Shown piece by piece: positions 1 to 41,710 of a DNA stretch of 64,000 nt; positions within the stretch are counted from its first letter, which is position 1, and each line of letters starts with the position of its first letter. The notes below the pieces were generated by a model that searched no databases, was not told the DNA's origin, and saw only the letters and a list, made by a program, of their open reading frames with translations. Position numbers and translations under genes: made by a program. Source of the DNA: Euptelea pleiosperma (taxonomy: Eukaryota > Streptophyta > Magnoliopsida > Ranunculales > Eupteleaceae); assembly GCA_035048495.1 (NCBI GenBank), contig CM068553.1, positions 6,131,259 to 6,195,258 on the forward strand, given 5' to 3'.

Positions 1-200
1 ATCATCAAACTGGAATTTGCAGAGACCACAAGTCTATGATATGGGCGTGTTCAAATGAAAAGTTGTCACTACATTTTTTTTTTTTTTACTTCTAGATTTC
101 CGAATCAATAATTTCATAGTACTACAAATATTGTTCCACTAACTGCCTAAAAATAGGCCCCAAAGCATATAGATAAGTAAAATTAGCTGCAATAGGAACC

Positions 201-29642
<29,442 letters not shown>

Positions 29643-29801
29643 TTTGGATCCTAGAAATCCAGATCGGAGAGCAACAATAGTGGAGTTCGAGGTCAAAGTG
29701 TACACTCAGAGCTAATTCTCCTCTTTGATTTTGGCCTCTTTTAACACCACATTGGTCATGAAAATGATGAAACTTGTGTTCTGTTTGTCTCCGTTTTCCT
29801 G

Positions 29802-29809
29802 TATTTATA
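29802..29809 (-). promoter_or_regulatory. TATA box candidate of the malic enzyme gene
   Basis: The minus strand reads TATAAATA here, 160 bp upstream of the start codon at 29642. A CT/GA-rich stretch, typical of a plant 5' UTR, follows in the transcribed direction. The position would give a 5' UTR of about 130 nt. No transcription start can be seen directly. Confidence 0.55.
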
Positions 29810-30113
29810 CTGATACAGACCTCTCTCTCTTCCTCTGTTTTCTCTGTGTTTGAAACAGTTGAAGCGATTTGATTCGACAATGAAACCAGGTTTCAGCTGC
29901 CCGATATTTTACGGGCAGGTTTGAGAAGCGAGGAGAGGCGTACGAAATGCTCGATCGATGGTAGATGAAGAGGAGGCGCAACTGCCCGAAGGACTGGCTA
30001 TAGGGCTGTCAGGGAGGGCATATATGCCATTAAAATATTAAAATAATACAAGTAGCTCGGTCAGCACGTGGAGGGGTATGATTAGAGAATTTTGTTTGGG
30101 AAAAAAATTATCT

Positions 30114-30628
30114 GTCGCAACACGACTGCAAAAAGTGTGGTCGCAGTAAACAAGAGTCAAGACCAAAGTTCAAGTGGGGCCCACAGGTATGAGGGAAAAG
30201 ATGCATACCTCACGCTTTTTGGTGTGCGGAAACGCGGTTTTGTTACAGGATGTTTAGCCCACTCCTTGGTGGATATAGTCACCAAAAATCACCCTGATTG
30301 GTAATCTCCAACCATTAGATTTTATTACCTTTAAGGCGTGATTATAACCGTTGGATTCAACCCTAGTTTTGCAGTACTAAGACCAACGTCTAAAAATCAT
30401 CAAAATCAGCTGATTTTTTATTTGAATGTCTACTAAGTGGTGGGCTAAACATGCATTCGGTCAGTGGGCCCAGATGGCAGCGGCGAGTAACAAAAATCGT
30501 GCTTCCTCACGCCAAAAAGCGTGAGGTATACCTTGTTACGACCCTTAAAACTTTTGTGGGCCCCATTTCAAGCAGGTGGTCAGGTCTTGACTCTTGAATA
30601 CTGCGACCTCACCCTTGCAGTCGCGAGT
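30114..30628. mobile_element. Palindromic MITE upstream of the malic enzyme gene (subfamily B)
   Basis: The two halves are reverse complements: left landmarks CAAGAGTCAAGACC, GGGGCCCAC, CCTCACGCTTTTTGG, GTTTAGCCCAC recur inverted on the right as GTGGGCTAAAC, CCAAAAAGCGTGAGG, GTGGGCCCC, GGTCTTGACTCTTG. The inner part shares the GATGTTTAGCCCA...TTGGTGGATAT signature of copies at 52600, 58110 and 59430. It starts about 470 bp upstream of the malic enzyme ATG, in its promoter region. No coding capacity. Confidence 0.75.
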
Positions 30629-31811
30629 CGAAGCTTTCTCGTTTGTTTGCTACAGAGGCAATGTGGCCGAAACGATCGATTGAAACTTTTATACTGCGAA
30701 TCTGCGCTAGCCCCGACATTTTTTAAAAGTAACGTGGAGCACATGTTCAGTGATCTGAACCGTCCAATTAATGTTATTAACTCTTGGCTGGGTGGAAATA
30801 ATAAAAAAAAAGATACCAATCTTTCAACGGTGGATTTTTCATCTATATGGTCAACCAAAAGAACCAAGTTGATCGTAAGCACGGTAACAAGTGAAGTAAC
30901 CAGCTATCATATGATCGGATACACCGAAAGATTTACGCTGTGCCCTTTTAAAATATCAATCAGAAAGAATTATACCGTTTTAAAATGGAGAAATTGTCAT
31001 TGGTCAAGCAAATATTCAATCTAAAGATTTTGTTCGGATAATTAATTTGTGGTTAACATAACTTTGTGAAATGGAAGGAATTGATTCTCTATTCCTGAAT
31101 TTGACCAACTTGCAGATGAATCCCTTCTTTCGGGTAAAATGGTAAAAACGCATATGGACACTGAACAAAATGCACATCCCTTCTTTCGTTGGCATTTGAG
31201 TCTTTTGACTACTTTTTGACGAACTACCGGTTGGTGTGGACACTTTCAGATTTTCAATGACCATAAAGAGCTCTCAAAAGTTTACACAATTGCCCTTCAA
31301 TCTCATTGACAGGGAAAGGTGGTGTGGATCCTAACTATGGTCTATAAAATGATAGATGTAAACGCAGAATCATGGTTTGAAACCTCAGGATCAGAGGATT
31401 GGTGGGCTCCAATCCCAATCCTGATCGGTCCGATCCTTAACAGGATCAGCACATCTCGCTCGAGTCAAGGCGAGACTTCTCTGGGAAACAGTGATCTCGG
31501 ACGAGACAATAGAGTCCGAACTATCCGTGGAACACATACATGAAGACCTTCATAGCTCATGCAGATATGTGTTGAACACTTGAAAGAGGCTAGCAAGCAT
31601 GCTTGTTCAAAATTTTATTCAATTAAAATTCATATAATCATGGAGATGTGCCGTCCCAAAAGGTCAATTAATTCAAATGTGCAGAACCATTAACGAAAAC
31701 ACATCCACAACAGATACTCTTGCCATTAACAAGTTCAGAAAGCACACTGGTTCTTAGGAATAGTGAGACTTCGGAGTTCTAATTGCCACCCGTTTACAAA
31801 CACCATCAACA
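30629..31811. other. Intergenic spacer between malic enzyme and complex I-like gene
   Basis: No gene is recognisable. 31370-31480 contains imperfect GGATC/GATCC repeats after CATGGTTTGAAACC, probably the end of an old MITE. The 3' part should contain the 3' UTR of the downstream-transcribed small gene, with a poly-A signal near 31614. Confidence 0.5.
31614..31619 (-). terminator. Poly-A signal candidate (AATAAA)
   Basis: The minus strand reads AATAAA 193 bp beyond the stop codon of the 84-aa gene, a normal 3' UTR length for a plant gene. Not supported by transcript data. Confidence 0.4.
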
Positions 31812-34800
31812 TCAGTAATCCTTCTTTCCGAAATTCTTGCACCAGAGTTGTGAAGGAATTGGACGAACAGGCTGATGAGGTCGTTGCTGCCAAAAAAGAA
31901 AACCTGTTAGCTCTCAAACCAAAATCTTTAGAACATGAATGAATAGCGAGCATATACACATGATATGTGAGAGGGCTTGTTTAAGTTATAGTTTCACGAC
32001 CTTGGATTCCATTCAGATTACGAAAAAAAACTTAGGATTCCACTCAGATTCTGTCTACTCGAAGATATTATGCGTCATAAATTAGCTTAGCTTCCACTTA
32101 ATTGTTGCCAAGTTATGCTTAATCAATGGGTATTGGACATTTAGACCTAGGTTACCAATACAAAGTTAGGGACCATGGTTCAAATTAAAGTTCTGCACTG
32201 CTGATAAAAAATAAAAAAATGGTTCGAACTATCGTTCCATCTGTGAGTGCGTAGGCGAGACACCTTGGCATGGTATTGGAATGATACATGTGGTCATGTC
32301 TCATCTCATTCCGGAAAGCTAATATACTTAATTAAACATTACAAATGACTAGAGTAGTATTTTTTTCATAGCCAAAAATTAATACTATTTCATCAAACAA
32401 CAAATTTTGTCTTAATTAAGACTGAAAATAGTTTAATTTATGTATTTGCGCATCAAGACATGTCTTAATATCCATTGTCTCATTTTGTCTCATTCGAGAC
32501 GTCTCGCTCCAATAACTTACCGGGTTGTAGAACAAAACTGATGTTCACTAAATGACATATATCATAACTGGGGTTTATTATGATGACTATATCCACATCG
32601 ACAGCTATTCCATTGTGGCAATGGATGATAATTTGAATGCTATGCAGTGGCAACATGGTCAAGACGTCTGACAGTCTACTACAGCAGGCACCAGTTTCCA
32701 ACACAAAACCACTTTTGTAATGGTAGAAACGAGTAGAACTTCTATCACACTAAATTGTAAATCACACAATCACAAGCCAATGAGTTCTCGGCACATACAC
32801 AAGTGCTTTTTGCAACGTACCCATGTGCTTTTGCTTTTAGGTGTACGTGCCGAGAACTCATTGGCTGTGTTTGTGTGATTTGCAACTTTGTTGTGATAGA
32901 AGTTTATAGCACTGACCCATCGTCCTACTGCAGGTGTGCTAATTTGCTATTGGTTAACATCTTCTTTCGATGCATGTAACACAAGTTTATGTGCAATTAT
33001 TTTGCCAAAATGAACACATTTACACCTGAAAATCCACACCTGCTACAACAGGACTACAGATGTCCTATTTCACTACGGGCCTACAGCTAGACAGGTTAAA
33101 TACACAATTTCATAACAAAAAATTGATGGCATATTTATTCATTTTCTAATCATTAGATTAGAAGGCAAATGAACTTACATCATATTTCTACAGATGGGTA
33201 ACTAAGGCAACCTGAACCTACACAAGAATGTAGGTCTATGATCAGTGATGAATGAGCTATAGACAGAACTTGGTGGAGCATTTGGAACTGGTATACATAA
33301 CGGTGAAGTTCAGACTATGTAGACTTCATTCATAGTGGTTTCTTGTTTAGTGTTTTTCCAGCTTTAGAGTTTCGGCAGAAGCACTCAAGTGAGTAATAAC
33401 TCACCTAAACCAAGTTGGAGAAAACAGTGAGTAATAACTCACCTAAACCAAGTTGGAGAAAACAGTTTTCTCAGACACTCTAACCGCCAAACTGCATGTT
33501 TATAATGTGTGGAGATGACATCAAACTCAGAGAGGTAGAGAGCACATTTTTTTATAGACTAAATTTCATTACTGCCACATTTTTTTGAACTTAACTATGA
33601 CTCCAACAATTTGCTTACAATAAGCGACTCGCAAAGGTAACCCCTGGGAGACAAGTTAGCTGGGTTGTACCCAACTCGGCCAAACCCTGTGTCCACACCC
33701 ACCCACTAATTGAAGAGTTTTGAGTGGTGTACTGACTTGTGAAATGGGAAAGTTCAAGCAACACCATTACATTTATCCTTGAAGCTTCAATACTTTTCCA
33801 ATGAACTCACCAATTACTCCCAGAAGAACATGCTCTGGATCATGCTCTATGACCCCAAATCAGTCTAAACCCATCAAAATGGAACATTTCTCCCTGAATC
33901 CCATAGTTATATAGACTTTGCTCCCCAAGTAACCATCAAGACCACTTTGTCTCTCATTTTTTGGATTTCAAAGGGAATGAAAAAGCCAAATGAGGAAATA
34001 ATTAATGTGACTTGGCCTTAATTTAAAACAGCCAACAGATGTTGGACAAAAAAATCAAGGCAATGGATACCATGAATGAGGATACGGAACAATGCTACTT
34101 TAAACGATCGACTTTTTTGTCATTTAGAGACAGTCCCTTATAAATGCTGGATTCAAATGCAATGCCCAGAAGGATCTACACTTGGACAAGAACCATGTGA
34201 TGTGGCCTTCCATGGTGTGGTATAAAAATGGCCACCTGCAAATGTTACTTTGGTATTCAAGTCATGAGTGCCTTCTCACACCACTAATGGATAAGAAACC
34301 AAATTTTAACTAGTTTCTTGCATGTCAAAAGGGTCAGAAGTAGATAGTTTGGAGTTCCACTTTAGTTATCAAATCTTGGCTTTTTTTATAAGTACAACAA
34401 ATCTTGGCCTCAAGTTGGAAAAATGTATCTTTGACCCAAATCCACAAACAAGCATATAGACAACTTCTTTACAGATCCATGTGATTACTTACGTACCCAT
34501 CTCATCCCTAACTGAAACTATAAGACAACCAAATCACAAATCGTAGGAACTAGTTTTCCATTGTCAAGCATCTCATTTTAGGCCATCTTAATGTGTCAGA
34601 CATTTCTCAAGAGGACCTTCATGGGATCCCTATCATTCAGTATATGGAAATCAGGAAAAAGTTTATGAGAAGCACGAATGAGATATCTCATGGAGTAAAC
34701 AAATTCAACAGTTATGCAATATATAAATTCTATACTAATTAAAAAAAAATCAACAGTCATAGGCAGTAATGTAACTAAACAAAGTGGGACCTTGGGGAGA

Positions 34801-37800
34801 TGTAAATGACATCCATATTTCTAAAATACATAGTTGAGTTTTCAAAACCCATAAGGCACGAGAGCCTCATAAGTTTCACAAAACGAGCTCATGCTTTTCC
34901 ATCCTGATATTCCATGTTCTACTATGGTGGTTTTCCCAGGACCTGGTTATAGAGGACCTAGTGTTAAGTCAAAGGTTCAATTTATGTAAAATGTGTTTGA
35001 ACATCATGGGTTTCAGCTTTAGAGGCCCTCCTTTTCATGCGTTGTTGGACGTACAGTCGATCTGATGTGTAGGATCTTCCTAGTCTAAACCTGTATAGCT
35101 TAGGCATGTTCAAGTATCTTGTGAAAACAAGCACTCCTAATTATATCATAATGTCCACATTTAGTCCTTGTTAAACTCTTGCATTTTAAGCATACAAATG
35201 TTCACTTCAATTGTTGGAAAACTACCTAGGCAACTATGAACTAGCGCTTAGGCCACTTGGAGGGAGCCCTTGATGCCCTAGTATAGCAATGCATGGACAT
35301 TTTCACGCCGGGCTCGAGTGGGGCAGCTTGCATAAATGGGGCACACTCGGGGTAGGGTGGCCCATGTAATATGGGCCCACGAGGGGTCATGTCGACCGAG
35401 AAACGAGATAGATCCTATGAGATAAAGGAATTTAATCTCACGCTACAATAGTCATTGCTTTTGGGGAGTATTAGTTAAATGTCCTGCATCAAAGTGGTAT
35501 CAGAGCGGGAGGTCTCATGTTCGAGTCTCATCATCGAAGGTGATTAATGCAGGGGCATTTTCACACCGAGCTTGAGTGGGGCAGCCTACGTAAATGGGGC
35601 ACACTCGGGGTGGGGTGGTCCATGTGATATGGGCCCACGAGGGGTCGTGTCGACCGAGAACCTGGATAGATCCTATGAGATAAAGGAATTTAATCTCACG
35701 CCACCAACAATCGCGGCTTTTAGAGAGTATTGGTTAAATGTCCTGCATCATATAGTGTGTTAGGAAGAAATCTTCTTGGACGTGCCCAGGCAAATTTTTC
35801 GTTAGCAAAGGTAAAATTTTCATATCACATATAGAGACGTAACCCACTAATAAGTATACAAGAAATTAATATGTCTAGTGCCATACTTCAATGAGGATGT
35901 CATCATAATCATCATTATCATACGCCTTATCCCAACTATCCAAGTTTGGTAACATGATCATATTTCGTCACTCGACTCTATTAAAAGTTACATCCTGTGT
36001 CAAGGCATGTCTTCAGCTACTTTCTTGCTACGTCACTCCATGTCATTTTCGACTTCCTCTCTACCTTTTATAGTCTTCAATTTGTACCAAAACACTCTTT
36101 CTCACTAGTGTTGTTGTTGGCCTTCATTGTACATACCCAAACCATCTCAAATTCTCAATCGACTTTCCCTTATTGTATCTCCTACTGAGGTTATTCCTAG
36201 ATTTTCTCGAAATTCCACGTTTTTAATTTTGACTTTTCTAATTTTTCCACTTATCCATCTTAACATCCTCATCTCTGCTACACTCATTCTATGAACATGT
36301 TGTTTCTTGATTGTCCAACATTCAACTCCAGAATGCATAGTTCATCTTACTGTCGCTTGGTAAAAAATTCCGTTTACTTTGATAAGTACACATCGACACA
36401 CAATACTTTAAATGAGCTTCTCCACTTTAACCACCCAACACTAGTTCTATGGGTTAGAGTATCACCAGTCTCTATCTTTGTAAATAATTGACCTAAATAA
36501 CGAAAGCACTCACTTTGGGGTATTTTTTGCTCATCAATCTTAACTAACATCTCCTTCTTATGAGTATCCTTATTAAAGTTGCGCTGCATGTAATTATCAA
36601 GAAACAAAAGTTGCACTACATGTATCTTGGCTTGGTCTTATAGTAAAACTCTCATATTCTAAAATATCTCTCGGTAGTTCTAGTTTTGCATTAACTCCCT
36701 CTCTAGAATCATCAACTAATACTACCTCAATTGCAAATAACAAACACCAATGGACCTCTCCTTAAATATGAACTAGCTAATTATCCATCCATAACTGGTG
36801 CAAAAAGTACGAGCTTATAGCCAATCATTGATGCAAACCCATTGTAATTGGAAACTCATTTATCTCCCCACCAACTGTTTACGCACTAGTTTTGCTCCAT
36901 CATAGATGTTTTCAATAATGTCAATATTATCATTTGAGACCTTTTTCCCTTAAAAACCAAATTAGCTCCCAAAGAACTCTATCATATGCTTTTTCTAAGT
37001 CAACAAAAATTTTATATAAATTTTTCTTCTTTTCTTGAAAATTTCCATTAATAGTCTAAGTACGATGATAGCCTCAATGATCGACCTACCTGGCGTGAAA
37101 GCAAATTGGTTTTCTGATTTATTTGTCTAAATATTTTCTCAATAACTCTATCCCATATTTCATAGTGGTTCATAAGTTTTATCCTATGGCAATTAGTACA
37201 ATTTTGTACATCTCCCTTGCTCTTATAAATTGATATCATAGTACTTAGCCTCCACTCATTTGTCATTTTCTTTGTCTCCAATATCTTGTTGAATAACTTA
37301 GTTAACCAACATAATCTAGTCTCTCTTGTGCACTTCCAAACTTCTATCGGAATACCATTTGGGCCTAGAGCCTTTCCTACCTTTATCTAGCTGAGACTTC
37401 TTTCACTTTTGTAACCCTAATCTTAGGGTAGTTTATATGTTCCCTAGTCTATCTAATGTTAGCGCTTACTTCTAGTCTTTTTTTCATTAGGTGGATTTGA
37501 TATTAGAAAGGGCAAAGCCCAAAAACGAGATACAACAGGGATCCCAGAGATACCCACGAACCAAAAAGAAAAACCGGTCATTAAGGAGAAGATCCTAGCA
37601 TCATCTCTTCCCATTTAAACACAAAAGCGTCGAAAAAACACCCGCGAAACTCCGGGTAAGTAGATGACCACATATACAAGAAGACTTTAATTTTCAACAT
37701 GACCTGATGGATATCTTCCTCAACCCCTTCAAAGATGCGGTGGTCCCTCTCTTTCCAAATAGCCCACATAGTAGCATGAGGGAGGATTCGCCAGAGATGC

Positions 37801-40045
37801 CCTCCTCTACCCGAATGCACTCCCATCTCCATCAAGACAAAAAACAATTCCACGTGCTCCGGAACCACAAAATCTACCCCAACCATGGAGAACCAATGTA
37901 TACTAGTCTTAAACTCCCAATGTATTCTTCTTTTAATAATTTCTGAAAATAACCCCTCTACCTTTCCTTAATCTCTTTGTGCCTTACCAACACTTTCTAG
38001 TAAGTCTTCCCTCTTAATGCATCTAACTTGATCTATATCTCTAATTTCCCTTCCTCTCATGTAAGTTTATAGATATATTTCTCAGTCTCTCTTTTATTCT
38101 CAACCTATGGTATAACCATATAAGTCTTCGTACACTTCACATTTTGCCTCGCTTACAACTTTTCTTGCTTCCTCCTTTAGCATTTTTATATTTTTCAAAG
38201 TTTACTTCATTTCTTATTTGCTGCCAAGTATTGTAGTATGACCTTTCTTTTAAACCGCCTTCTAAACCTCTCATTCTATCAACAAGTTTCTTTTTGTGAG
38301 TGACATTTCCCTTTGCGTTCTCCAAGAAACATAAATATAGTCTAGGTGATAATAAAATGAGAAAAGAATATAAGAAGCATCCAACAGCTGAGTTGGTCAG
38401 GCTGTGGCTAGTTGTACCCACAGACTTGGATCGAGTCTTGGGGGGTCATTCCCAAAGACCTGGGTTCAGTCCCATTCTTACTTTAGGGGGGCTTAGGGGT
38501 TAGGGGGGATAATAAATGTTTACCTTTCAAAAAAAAGAAATTCTTTTGCCATTCTCTTTAATACAACTAGTTATTTCATCCCACACCACCGTAGTTTCTA
38601 CTTCTAAACATATTTCAATGTTGATTTATTATGGATTATTCCCTTCAACAGGATCCAATCCTTGTTTATTGTATCATGGTGTTGGGAGAAGGTCCTAGAA
38701 ATAGGCACTTGAAAAAACTATTTATTTCTTTTATACTAACTTGAAGAGAGTAGTAATTAATAAAGATGAAGTAAACAATAGAAGAGTTGGGAAATACCAT
38801 TAAGATGCTAAAACTAAGTATGATGGCTTTGTGTTTCAAAACTATAGTCATTTATACACAATTACTCAACTTCTTGTAATGGATATCAAGAATCATTCTA
38901 GTACACATTTAAGAGGGCCCTCTTGGCTTTGGACACATGGATAGTGTTAAACGTGATGCAACCGAGGGTATCCAAGCAACTTGAGTTTTGGGGGTATATT
39001 CAATGATGAAAGTGTGAGGGAGTGCCATGCAATGCAAAGTATATAAGAACAATGAAAGGTAAAGAATTCGAAAATGATGTCCAAGTTTATGCAAATTTGG
39101 TTATTGGGCTGCTGTGTGGAATTGATGGTTATGCCGTCCATGTCATTAGGTAGAAGAATTGTCCCTCAAATTCTCCTAGGTATCTTAGTTATATTTATTA
39201 TGACATATTTGAAGTCTTTCTGAGTCTTGAGAGTTCAGAATTTCCTGTTCATATGGACACCTAGAGAGGCATTATGGGCAGATGGATAACTTGAAGCAGA
39301 AATAGATCACTCATGCATGATGTGTTGCCCGAATCTTGTTTCAAGGTTGTTCTCACCTCAGTTGGTTACCTCTTGTATTCTTTTTTTTTTAACTGTGTTG
39401 ATTGCTCCAATCAGAAAAATAAATATAGTCTGCATTGCATTGGTTGTACAGTTTATCATCGCCCATTTGATATCCTTACAGGTTTGTACCAGTGGCACAG
39501 AATCCAACTTCTCACCTAAAATCTCACTTCCATCCCAAATAAGTGCTTTAGATTTTCTTCATTTCGAGCCTTATTATCCAGCTCAACAGATGAAAATGAG
39601 AATAAGCCAACAGCAAAAACTAGATATGCACAAGTGACTGAATCTCTGAAGAATAATAAAATGCAACACCGAATAATCTGACAGCAATTTATAAATCTGG
39701 ACCTCCCTAGACCACACTTACACAATTTCCAAATCGAAATCCAAGATTGATAGTTAGATTCCAGAAAGTACCAACTCCAGATCTTTCGCTAAAGAAAAAT
39801 CGAACATACGTGACGATAAAAGTCAAAGAGAACAAAACAAAGGTAATGAGAAGAGAAACATAAACCTCAAGCTCTGCAGACTTCATGGCGATGGGAATGC
39901 AGACGAGGAAGATGCCGGCCATGGCGATCGCCGTGTTTCGCCTCCAGTGCTTAGGCCTGCAATATGGGCCTCCGGTCATGCTCCACACCTTCGTTCTGAA
40001 ATCTCCATGGGCTCCCTCTGCGTGACCGTGCTCTCCTCCACCCAT
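31812..40045 (-). CDS. 84-aa single-pass membrane protein, probable mitochondrial complex I accessory protein
   Basis: There are two exons, 40045-39866 (60 codons) and 31886-31812 (24 codons plus stop), joined by a 7979-bp GT-AG intron. Residues 1-14 are Gly/His/Glu-rich (MGGGEHGHAEG). A conserved-looking block DFRTKVWSMTGGPYCRPKHW precedes a membrane segment at about 38-56 (TAIAMAGIFLVCIPIAM), followed by a short tail (VRPIPSQLWCKNFG). I recognise this as a conserved small plant protein; the Arabidopsis counterpart is, from memory, At4g00585, reported in mitochondrial complex I preparations. The role is therefore inferred, with no catalytic motif. The gene lies 2.2 kb upstream of the malic enzyme start on the same strand. 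The intron holds a TRIM, an RTE LINE, an L1 and a SINE-like insert. Confidence 0.87.
32737..32907. mobile_element. Foldback MITE, ~170 bp
   Basis: The left half (ACTTCTATCACACTAAATTG ... CCAATGAGTTCTCGGCAC) recurs as its reverse complement on the right (GTGCCGAGAACTCATTGG ... GTGATAGAAGT). Arms are about 70 bp with a short loop. It lies in the intron of the 84-aa gene. No coding. Confidence 0.75.
33389..33464 (+). repeat. 38-bp perfect tandem duplication
   Basis: Two identical 38-bp units start GTGAGTAATAACTCACC and end GGAGAAAACA. The inner GTGAGTAATAACTCAC is itself nearly palindromic. It lies in the intron of the 84-aa gene; probably slippage. Confidence 0.92.
34381..34397 (-). mobile_element. 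17-bp LINE tail insertion with 11-bp target duplication
   Basis: CAAATCTTGGC occurs at 34370-34380 and again at 34398-34408. Between them lies only poly-T plus ATAAGTACAA. This pattern fits an extreme 5'-truncated LINE insertion on the minus strand. Confidence 0.6.
35290..35750 (+). mobile_element. TRIM-like element, ~460 bp
   Basis: Two direct repeats of about 202 bp (35290-35491 and 35548-35750) share GAGTGGGGCAGC, GGGGCACACTCGGGG, ATATGGGCCCACGAGGGGTC and end GTCCTGCATCA. A primer-binding site TGGTATCAGAGC (35495-35506) follows LTR1. The 56-bp interior has no ORF. TATAG is found on both outer sides (35282-35286 and 35751-35755), although three bases separate it from TG on the left. It lies in the intron of the 84-aa gene. 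Confidence 0.85.
37480..37902 (-). mobile_element. 5'-truncated L1 with 8-bp target duplication
   Basis: The minus strand encodes an L1 ORF2 C-terminal stretch (LWRILPHATMWAIWKERDHR). The insert ends in poly-A (poly-T at 37477-37484) and is flanked by CTAGTCTT (37472-37479 and 37903-37910). It splits the RTE element, so it is the younger of the two. Confidence 0.85.
38360..38545 (+). mobile_element. tRNA-derived SINE-like element (copy 1)
   Basis: CAGCTGAGTTGGTCAG resembles a pol III A box and GGATCGAGTC, 40 bp on, a B box. A second GGTTCAGTCCC follows, and the insert ends in an A-rich tail CAAAAAAAAG. A related sequence at 41585-41710 shares GATCGAGTCTT and AAAGACCTGGGTTCAGT. It interrupts RTE sequence. 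No clear target duplication. Confidence 0.45.
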
Positions 40046-40289
40046 TAATGCCTTCTACTTCTTCAACTGCGAAGGTAGATCAAAAGTTGTCTCAGAAAGA
40101 AACCCTAATTAGTTGATCAGAGAAATTTCCAACATTCGAAGCTAAGAAAGAGAAATTAGGGTTTGCAGAGACAAATAAAAAGTGTATAAGTGAGCGCAAG
40201 AGAGAGTTGTGCTGTGTTTACCCGCGTGAATTGCAGAGTTGGTTGGGAACGAAAGTGAGCTCTTACCGATTGCCGTCTCGTGTTTATAC

Positions 40290-40295
40290 TTTATA
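40290..40295 (-). promoter_or_regulatory. TATA box candidate of the 84-aa gene
   Basis: The minus strand reads GATATAAAGTATAAA around this point, 245 bp upstream of the ATG at 40045. It lies between the gene and two palindromic MITE copies further upstream. No transcript evidence. Confidence 0.45.
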
Positions 40296-40511
40296 TCGCT
40301 CGCCTTCAACTCTCAGACGGTATACCACTCTACGATATGACCAAATCGTGGCGCACTATAGAAGTGGGCCTAAATCTCATGGGCCCCACTTAGGTGTGAT
40401 CTTATGATCGTAACCACAAATGTTTCACATTCTTTAAGATATAAAAAGACATGATGTATCGTCCACTGATCCACATATGGGATTGTTAAAGCCATCCGAT
40501 CAGATTAAAAA

Positions 40512-40690
40512 TTCACCACGTGGCACACTGTTTTTTGGGGTCCACTGACCCATGAATTACTGGCCTACCTCTTGATGGTTCTACACACCAGAATCAGCCT
40601 GATTGGTGATTTATAGCCTTTGATTAATATTTTTGGTACTCAGATCATTCTTGGTAAGTATGGGCCCAAAAGAGTGCCACGTGGTGCATT
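40512..40690. mobile_element. Palindromic MITE, subfamily A (partial)
   Basis: A left end with CACCACGTGGCACAC and a right end with GTGCCACGTGGTGC flank an interior containing CAGAATCAGCCTGATTGGTGATTT, the family core. The two ends are G-box palindromes. It lies about 470 bp upstream of the 84-aa gene's ATG. Confidence 0.65.
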
Positions 40691-40849
40691 TTTATGCTCT
40701 CCACACGTAAATTTTCTTGTGTAATCCACCCCTTGCACATCAACAGGTTTTCAACTCCTTTAGTTTTATAGCCATGCACGATGTAGTGAACCATTAGCTA
40801 TTGTGGCTGCTATTCATCCTGTTTCTATTTAGGAATGGTTCGGTTGCAG

Positions 40850-41100
40850 CACACTCTTAGGGACCACTGACCGTATGGATGTTTGGTTCATCGCTAGCTG
40901 AACTTATATACCAAAATTTCAACTGATTAGTAACTTTTATCCATTGGATTAACGTCTTTTCCCAGGTTTATTATTAACCGTGGATTTTGAGCATTATTTA
41001 GGGTACTCAGATCCAAATGTTATAAATCGCTAATCAGGATCTAGGGATGAGCCAAACATCCATACTGTCAGTAGTCTCTAATAGTGTGCCACGTGGCTCA
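40850..41100. mobile_element. Palindromic MITE, subfamily A
   Basis: The left arm GACCGTATGGATGTTTGGTT is matched on the right by CCAAACATCCATACTGTC, and the copy ends GTGTGCCACGTGGCTCA. The centre carries a diverged CCGTGGATTTTGAGCATT. This is the second family copy in the promoter region of the 84-aa gene. Confidence 0.75.
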
Positions 41101-41584
41101 GTGTTGTCCCTCATCAACATTGGTGATAGACCTCCCTCATCAAAGTTTTGCTCTTTAGGCGAGTGTTCTTAATCCCGCATCATCCCCAGTTTTGGCTTTA
41201 TAATAGTATAGATAGATAGATAAATAGATTGATAGATTAGACCAAGTTTTGATCCAATAGATTAGCAAAGGTCTGTATTGTAAATAAGAATAGTAGCATG
41301 GAAAAGTAATAAAGTGGTTAGCAAGTGACTGTTTGAAATAAGAATGGTGGCATGGAAAAGTAACTAAGGCCCTGCTTGGTTCAATACAAATCAGATGCAA
41401 TGCACCCACTTGCCATGGTTTTTGGGATTATACCTGATTGGTCGGGGTGTGCAAATGAGTTGTTGTGCAAGTGGTTGCCAAGCCCTTAAAGAGGAAGAAG
41501 ATAAAAGGCAAAACAGTTTTTTATGTTAGTTTTGACGGACACCTGAGCCATGTGACCTTGCGTGAGTCAATGAAAGTCGGGTCT

Positions 41585-41710
41585 GGTAAAAAAAGGTGTT
41601 CCTATAGCTTGAAAGTTCAGGGGCTTACATTGTGGGGGATTGTAACCCCTGACCTGCGATCGAGTCTTTGGAGGTAATTCTTAAAGACCTGGGTTCAGTG
41701 GGGGTGACCT
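41585..41710 (+). mobile_element. SINE-like fragment (copy 2)
   Basis: It shares GATCGAGTCTT and AAAGACCTGGGTTCAGT with 38425-38470, plus GGGGCTTACATTGTGGGGG-type flanks. The A box is not clear. Intergenic. A short GATA repeat lies nearby at about 41207-41240. Confidence 0.35.

Larger units (their letters stand above)
35900..38630 (-). mobile_element. RTE LINE, degenerate (second copy)
   Basis: On the minus strand, broken frames read ETTVVWDEMTS (about 38.6 kb), a mid region (38.0-38.3 kb), SIYKSKGDVQNCTN (37.2 kb), RYLGQLFTKIETGDTLTH (36.5 kb) and EMRMLRWISGKIRK (36.25 kb), matching the copy in malic enzyme intron 6. It ends at 35.9 kb in an ATC/GAT repeat. It is interrupted by an L1 fragment (37480-37902) and a SINE-like insert (about 38360-38545). 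Confidence 0.8.

Noticed and set aside
29643..29705. In-frame upstream Met (MYTLTSNSTIV) of the malic enzyme
   Set aside because: The family start is MWK followed by a transit peptide; the extension does not resemble known N-termini and lies in the likely 5' UTR.
35290..35750. CRISPR-like or tandem gene duplication reading of the direct repeats
   Set aside because: Two long repeats with a tRNA primer site and TG...CA ends are explained by a TRIM.
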